Assembly: GCF_009467795.1 (NCBI RefSeq)
Contig: NZ_WIAX01000010.1
Coordinates: 1 to 43,796, forward strand
Direction of reading: 5' to 3'
Length of the DNA: 43,796 nucleotides
From: Nesterenkonia halophila
Lineage (GTDB): Bacteria > Actinomycetota > Actinomycetes > Actinomycetales > Micrococcaceae
This document shows, piece by piece, positions 39,376-43,796 of the stretch. Positions within the stretch are counted from its first letter, which is position 1. The number at the start of each line of letters is the position of its first letter. The notes under the pieces were generated by a model, which worked only from the letters and a program-made list of their open reading frames with translations, was not told the origin of the DNA and did not search any database. Made by a program: the position numbers and the translations under genes.

Positions 39376-39951
39376 ATGGGTGAACACATGATCAGCGCAG
39401 ACGTGCTCCACGCCGCCGGCGAGGCGAGCCCGCTGGTTCCCAACCCCTGGGAGATCCTCGCCACCGGCCTCGGCTTCATCGTGCTGATGTTCGTCGTGGT
39501 GAAGTTCATCGTGCCGGCCTTCGAGAAGACGTACCAGCAGCGGGTCGAGGCCATCGAGGGCGGCCTGAACAAGGCGGAGGAGGCCCAGGCCGAGGCCGAG
39601 GCCATGAAGGCTCGCTACGAGCAGAGCCTGGCCGACGCGCACGCCGAGGCGAGCCGTCTCCGCGAGGAGGCCCGCGCCGAGGGTGCCCAGATCGTCGCCG
39701 AGCACAAGGAGAAGGCGGCGACCGAAGCGGCGCGCATCACCGAGCAGGCTCAGCAGCAGATCTCCGCCGAGCGTCAGCAGGCCTTCGTCTCGCTGCGTCA
39801 GGACGTCGGCAGTCTGGCCACCCAGCTGGCCGGCCGCATCGTCGGCGAGGCGCTGGACGACGACGCCCGCTCGCAGCGCGTGGTCGACCGCTTCCTGGCT
39901 GACCTGGACGCCGAGCAGACGGACCAGAGCCGGACGGGGGCTGCGCAGTAA
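39376..39951 (+). CDS. atpF: ATP synthase Fo subunit b
   Basis: 191 aa. One N-terminal membrane helix (about residues 28-48) followed by a long charged coiled coil rich in Glu, Ala and Gln that links Fo to F1 as the peripheral stalk. Two in-frame starts are possible: ATG 39376, very close to AAGGAA, or ATG 39388 with GGGTGA ahead; the choice alters four residues. The stop overlaps atpH by one base. Confidence 0.93.
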   Translation: MGEHMISADVLHAAGEASPLVPNPWEILATGLGFIVLMFVVVKFIVPAFEKTYQQRVEAIEGGLNKAEEAQAEAEAMKARYEQSLADAHAEASRLREEARAEGAQIVAEHKEKAATEAARITEQAQQQISAERQQAFVSLRQDVGSLATQLAGRIVGEALDDDARSQRVVDRFLADLDAEQTDQSRTGAAQ

Positions 39952-40760
39952 TGGCCGCGGTGACCAGCGAATCCCTGGCGGCGGTGCTGCAGGAGCAGGC
40001 CCGGACTCTCGAGTCCGCCGACCTGAGCGTGGCCGAGGAGCTCTTCGGCGCGGTGGACGTGCTCGACTCCTCCTCGGCCCTGCGACGCAGCCTGACCGAC
40101 CCGGCCCGGGAGCCCGATGAGCGGACCTCCGTGGTGCGCGGGCTCTTCGGCGAGAAGGTCGCTCCGACGACGCTGGCGCTGCTCGAGGCTCTGGTCTCGA
40201 AGCGGTTCAGCCGGGACCGGGACCTCGCCGACTCCGTCGAGACCCTGGCGGTGACAGTGGTGGCGCAGCAGGCCGAGGCCGACGGACTCGACGGGCTCGA
40301 GCGGCTGGAGACCCAGCTGCTGGCCTTCCGCCGGACGGTGGGGTCCTCGCACGAGGTGCAGCGGGCGCTGACCGAGCCGCAGGCCGGCGCGGAGGCGCTG
40401 TCGACTCTGGCGTCCCGACTCTCCCCGGACGCCGGGGCCGAGGCGCGGCTGCTGATCGACCGAGCCGTCGTCGCCCCGCGCGGACTGCGGCCCGAGGCAC
40501 TGGTCGAGCGGTTCGCCGAGCAGGCGGCGGCCCGCCAGAGCCGCTGGATCGCTCGGGTCACCGTGGCCCAGGAGCTCGACGCCGACCGCCGCGAGCGGCT
40601 GCGTGCGAGCCTCGACCGGTACTTCGGCCGGGAGCTGAAGCTCGACGTCGTCGTCGACCCCGAGGTGGTCGGCGGCATCCGGGTGCAGGTCGGCGACGAG
40701 ATCGTCGAATCGACGATCTCGGCGAAGGTCGACGACCTGCAGCGGAGACTGGCAGGCTGA
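39951..40760 (+). CDS. atpH: ATP synthase F1 subunit delta
   Basis: 269 aa, as in other actinobacteria where delta is longer than the roughly 180 aa of E. coli. It caps F1 and joins it to subunit b. An OSCP-type fold is recognisable, with the C-terminal [25 protein letters not shown] strand region split here for brevity at VVGG. No fusion to subunit b, unlike the mycobacterial arrangement. Confidence 0.92.
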   Translation: MAAVTSESLAAVLQEQARTLESADLSVAEELFGAVDVLDSSSALRRSLTDPAREPDERTSVVRGLFGEKVAPTTLALLEALVSKRFSRDRDLADSVETLAVTVVAQQAEADGLDGLERLETQLLAFRRTVGSSHEVQRALTEPQAGAEALSTLASRLSPDAGAEARLLIDRAVVAPRGLRPEALVERFAEQAAARQSRWIARVTVAQELDADRRERLRASLDRYFGRELKLDVVVDPEVVGGIRVQVGDEIVESTISAKVDDLQRRLAG

Positions 40761-40896
40761 GCGCCGGGACCTCCGGCATCGGCTCACTCGCGCGCGGCGG
40801 CGGTCGGCCCGACAGGTCGTCCATGCCGCCAGACGTGACACTTTGAACCATTCCGGCCGCAGCCGCGGCCATGACACAGGAGAGCAGGGACTGCAG

Positions 40897-42522
40897 ATGG
40901 CCGACTTGACCATCAACGCCGACGACGTCCGCAATGCTTTGAACGAGTTCGCAGCGTCCTACGAGCCCGGCAGCGCCGAGCGCGTCGAAGTGGGACGCGT
41001 GATCTCCGCGGCCGACGGCATCGCCCGCGTCGAGGGACTGCCCTCGGCCATGGCCAACGAACTTCTTCGCTTCGAGGACGGGACGCTGGGCCTGGCCCAG
41101 AACCTGGACACCCGGGAGATCGGCACGGTCGTCCTCGGCGACTTCGAGGGCATCGAGGAGGGCCAGGAGGTCCGCCGGACCGGAGAGGTCCTGTCCATCC
41201 CGGTGGGCGACGAGTTCCTCGGCCGCGTCGTGGACCCGGTGGGCCAGCCCATCGACGACAAGGGCGAGATCGCCCCGGAGGGGCGTCGCGAGCTGGAGCT
41301 GCAGGCTCCGACGGTCGTGCAGCGCCAGTCGGTCGGGGAGCCGCTCCAGACCGGCCTGAAGGCCATCGACGCGATGATCCCGATCGGCCGCGGCCAGCGC
41401 CAGCTGATCATCGGCGACCGGCAGACCGGCAAGACCGCGATCGGCGTCGACGCGATCCTCAACCAGAAGGCGAACTGGGACTCCGGCGACCCGGACAAGC
41501 AGGTGCGCTGCATCTACGTCGCGATCGGCCAGAAGGCCTCCACCATCGCCTCGGTCCGCCAGACGCTGGCCGACCAGGGCGCGCTGGAGTACACCACGAT
41601 CGTGGCCTCCCCGGCGTCCGACCCGGCCGGCTTCAAGTACCTGGCGCCGTTCGCCGGCTCGGCGATCGGCCAGCACTGGATGTACGGCGGCAAGCACGTG
41701 CTGATCGTCTTCGACGACCTCACCAAGCAGGCCGAGGCCTACCGCTCGGTCTCGCTGCTGCTCCGCCGTCCGCCGGGACGTGAGGCCTTCCCGGGCGACG
41801 TGTTCTACCTGCACTCCCGTCTGCTGGAGCGCTGCGCGAAGCTCTCCGACGACATGGGCGGCGGCTCGATGACCGGTCTGCCGATCGTCGAGACCAAGGC
41901 CAACGACGTCTCGGCCTACATCCCGACCAACGTCATCTCCATCACCGACGGCCAGATCTTCCTGCAGTCGGACCTGTTCAACGCCAACCAGCGTCCGGCC
42001 GTCGACGTCGGCATCTCGGTGTCCCGCGTGGGCGGCTCGGCGCAGGTCAAGGCGATGAAGAAGGTCGCCGGCACGCTGAAGCTGGACCTGGCCCAGTTCC
42101 GCGAGATGCAGGCGTTCTCGATGTTCGCCTCGGACCTCGACCCGGCCACGCGCCAGCAGCTGGTCCGCGGCGAGCGGCTCATGGAGCTGCTCAAGCAGGC
42201 CCAGTACACCCCGTACCCGGTCGAGCAGCAGGTCGTCTCGATCTGGGCCGGCGCGCAGGGTCACCTCGACGAGGTCGACACCGCCGACGTGCAGCGCTTC
42301 GAGTCCGAGTGGATCGACCACCTGCGCCGGCACAGCACGGTGCTGACCACTATCGCCGAGAGCGGCGCCTGGGGCGACGACCAGATCAACGCGCTGAACG
42401 AGGCCATGGAGTCCTTCAAGCCGACGTTCCAGTCGTCGACCGGCAAGCAGGTGTTCGCCGACGCGGAGCCGCTGTCCGAGGACGAGATCAACCAGGAGGA
42501 GATCGGGACTCAGCAGCGCTGA
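40897..42522 (+). CDS. atpA: ATP synthase F1 subunit alpha
   Basis: 541 aa. Non-catalytic nucleotide-binding subunit of the F1 hexamer. The P-loop GDRQTGKT is at residues 173-180. The ATG at 40897 was chosen over an upstream in-frame start because it follows AGGGA at a suitable distance and gives the usual N-terminus ([15 protein letters not shown]). Length is normal for actinobacteria, with a C-terminal acidic extension after the core. Confidence 0.95.
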   Translation: MADLTINADDVRNALNEFAASYEPGSAERVEVGRVISAADGIARVEGLPSAMANELLRFEDGTLGLAQNLDTREIGTVVLGDFEGIEEGQEVRRTGEVLSIPVGDEFLGRVVDPVGQPIDDKGEIAPEGRRELELQAPTVVQRQSVGEPLQTGLKAIDAMIPIGRGQRQLIIGDRQTGKTAIGVDAILNQKANWDSGDPDKQVRCIYVAIGQKASTIASVRQTLADQGALEYTTIVASPASDPAGFKYLAPFAGSAIGQHWMYGGKHVLIVFDDLTKQAEAYRSVSLLLRRPPGREAFPGDVFYLHSRLLERCAKLSDDMGGGSMTGLPIVETKANDVSAYIPTNVISITDGQIFLQSDLFNANQRPAVDVGISVSRVGGSAQVKAMKKVAGTLKLDLAQFREMQAFSMFASDLDPATRQQLVRGERLMELLKQAQYTPYPVEQQVVSIWAGAQGHLDEVDTADVQRFESEWIDHLRRHSTVLTTIAESGAWGDDQINALNEAMESFKPTFQSSTGKQVFADAEPLSEDEINQEEIGTQQR

Positions 42523-42542
42523 GCCGACTCGACCTCTCGTCG

Positions 42543-42590
42543 CCGTCGGCGCCGTCGCCCCGCCCCGTCGGGCGGTGACGGCGCCGACGG
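42543..42590 (+). terminator. Intra-operon hairpin between atpA and atpG
   Basis: Perfect 14-bp stem CCGTCGGCGCCGTC with GACGGCGCCGACGG, with an inner GCCC/GGGC pairing, and no T-run. It fills the 95-bp gap and may adjust or stabilise the transcript rather than end it. Confidence 0.5.
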
Positions 42591-42617
42591 AGCCGACCAT
42601 CTCAGGGAAGGACAAGC

Positions 42618-43511
42618 ATGGGAGCCCAGATCCGGGTCTACCGCGAGAAGATCGCATCGACGTCGTCGATGAAGAAGATCTTCAAGGCGATGGAGCTGAT
42701 CGCGACCTCGCGCATCGGCAAGGCGCGCGAGCGGGTGCAGGCCTCGCTGCCGTACGCGGAGGCCATCACCCGTGCGGTGTCGGCCGTCGCCTCGCAGGAC
42801 GATGTCGAGCACGTGCTCACGCAGAAGGCGGAGGACCCGCAGCGCGCCGCAGTGCTCATCATGGCCTCGGACCGCGGCCTGGCCGGCGCCTACTCGACCA
42901 ACGTGCTCAAGCGCGCCGAGTCGCTCATCGCCAAGCTGCAGGCCGAGGGCAAGGAGGTGCGCCCGTACCTCTACGGCCGCAAGGCTCAGGCCTACTTCGA
43001 CTTCCGCGAGCGGGAGTACGACAAGGTCTGGACCGGCAAGACCGACGCGCCGGAGGTGTACACGGCTCGGGAGATCGGCGACGCGCTGATCGACCGATTC
43101 TCGCGCGGCGCCGACGCCGGCGGAGTCGACGAGCTCTACGTGGTGCACACCGAGTTCCAGTCGATGATCAGGCAGGAGCCGGTGGTCAAGCGCCTGCTGC
43201 CGCTGGCCTTCGTCGAGCAGCAGCCGGATTCCGGCGCGGACCCGCTGCCGCTCTACGAGTTCGAGCCCGGCCCCGAGGCGGTGCTCGACGCGCTGCTGCC
43301 GCGCTACGTGGAGTCGCGGATCTTTGCCGCGATGCTCGAGGCCGCCGCCTCCGAGCTGGCCGCCCGCCAGCGTGCGATGAAGTCGGCCGCGGACAACGCC
43401 GACGAGCTCATCCGGAAGTACACGCTGCTGCGCAACAACGCCCGCCAGGCCGAGATCACCCAGGAGCTCACCGAGCTCATCGGCGGCGCCGAGGCGCTGT
43501 CCGCCAGCTAG
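42618..43511 (+). CDS. atpG: ATP synthase F1 subunit gamma
   Basis: 297 aa. Central stalk that rotates in the F1 hexamer. The N-terminal coiled-coil ([20 protein letters not shown] region) and the C-terminal one ([17 protein letters not shown] region) flank the Rossmann-like middle ([20 protein letters not shown] is the conserved strand-loop). AGGGAAGGA precedes the ATG at 42618. Length is normal. Confidence 0.95.
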   Translation: MGAQIRVYREKIASTSSMKKIFKAMELIATSRIGKARERVQASLPYAEAITRAVSAVASQDDVEHVLTQKAEDPQRAAVLIMASDRGLAGAYSTNVLKRAESLIAKLQAEGKEVRPYLYGRKAQAYFDFREREYDKVWTGKTDAPEVYTAREIGDALIDRFSRGADAGGVDELYVVHTEFQSMIRQEPVVKRLLPLAFVEQQPDSGADPLPLYEFEPGPEAVLDALLPRYVESRIFAAMLEAAASELAARQRAMKSAADNADELIRKYTLLRNNARQAEITQELTELIGGAEALSAS

Positions 43512-43586
43512 CGGCCGTCTCCGGGGCCGCCGGAGACCACGCAGACCACGTTCCGACATCATCCAAGATCAAGTGAAGTGAGAGAG

Positions 43587-43796
43587 ATGACTGCCACCAC
43601 GACCGAACAGGGCTCCTCCGGAGCCGTTCAGCCGGGCGCGACCGGTCGCATCGCACGTGTGATCGGCCCGGTCGTCGACGTCGAGTTCCCGTCCGACGCG
43701 ATCCCGGAGCTGTACAACGCCCTGACCACCGAGATCACCACGAACGGCCAGACCCGCACGGTCACCTTCGAAACCTCGCAGCACCTGGGCGACAAC
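43587..43796 (+). CDS. atpD: ATP synthase F1 subunit beta (5' fragment)
   Basis: First 70 codons, then the window ends. The segment [27 protein letters not shown] is the family N-terminal barrel (shown in part here), where the catalytic subunit begins. The ATG follows GTGAGAGAG. P-loop and catalytic residues are beyond the edge. atpC is expected next. Confidence 0.93.
   Translation, partial: MTATTTEQGSSGAVQPGATGRIARVIGPVVDVEFPSDAIPELYNALTTEITTNGQTRTVTFETSQHLGDN

Overview
High-GC actinobacterial chromosome, most likely a Micrococcales member. The gene order argS-lysA-hom-thrC-thrB-rho-prfA-prmC-tsaC-wecA-atpI-atpBEFHAGD matches, as I recall it, the conserved actinobacterial block known from Mycobacterium tuberculosis. 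Other clues are a probable mycothiol-dependent formaldehyde dehydrogenase at the left edge, an actinobacterial SOS box and several leaderless-looking genes. Acidic or Q/N-rich insertions in otherwise ordinary enzymes, beside a complete glycine betaine catabolic cluster, hint at a halotolerant organism; this is inference and the genus cannot be fixed from the window.

Positions 1-15,591 form a glycine betaine degradation island. Leftward from a divergent control region run an IclR-type regulator, dimethylglycine oxidase and the start of a probable S-(hydroxymethyl)mycothiol dehydrogenase. Rightward runs a tightly packed operon: Rieske ferredoxin, FAD ferredoxin reductase, Rieske oxygenase (betaine monooxygenase), L-serine dehydratase, serine hydroxymethyltransferase, heterotetrameric sarcosine oxidase (soxB, soxD, soxA, soxG) and formyl-THF deformylase. 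Together they would convert betaine to dimethylglycine, sarcosine, glycine, serine and pyruvate, while handling formaldehyde and one-carbon folates. The same 37-bp promoter element precedes the dimethylglycine oxidase gene and the oxygenase operon, so one regulator probably controls both arms.

Positions 15,600-23,730 are a mosaic of small units: a membrane protein; an SplB-like radical SAM protein behind a LexA (SOS) box; a MhuD-like haem monooxygenase; tRNA-Arg(CCG) with a strong hairpin; a protein of unknown function behind a structured leader; an M20 amidohydrolase; a secreted GH43 glycosidase with a LacI-type operator; and an ArsR regulator with a two-domain SRPBCC protein.

Positions 23,871-43,796 are the conserved housekeeping block: arginyl-tRNA synthetase, lysine and threonine biosynthesis, Rho with a large Q/N/G-rich insertion and a C-rich leader, release factor 1 and its methyltransferase, the tRNA threonylcarbamoylation enzyme, a WecA-like transferase, and the F1Fo ATP synthase operon, which runs off the right edge inside atpD. 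I see no insertion sequence, CRISPR array, prophage or broken gene.
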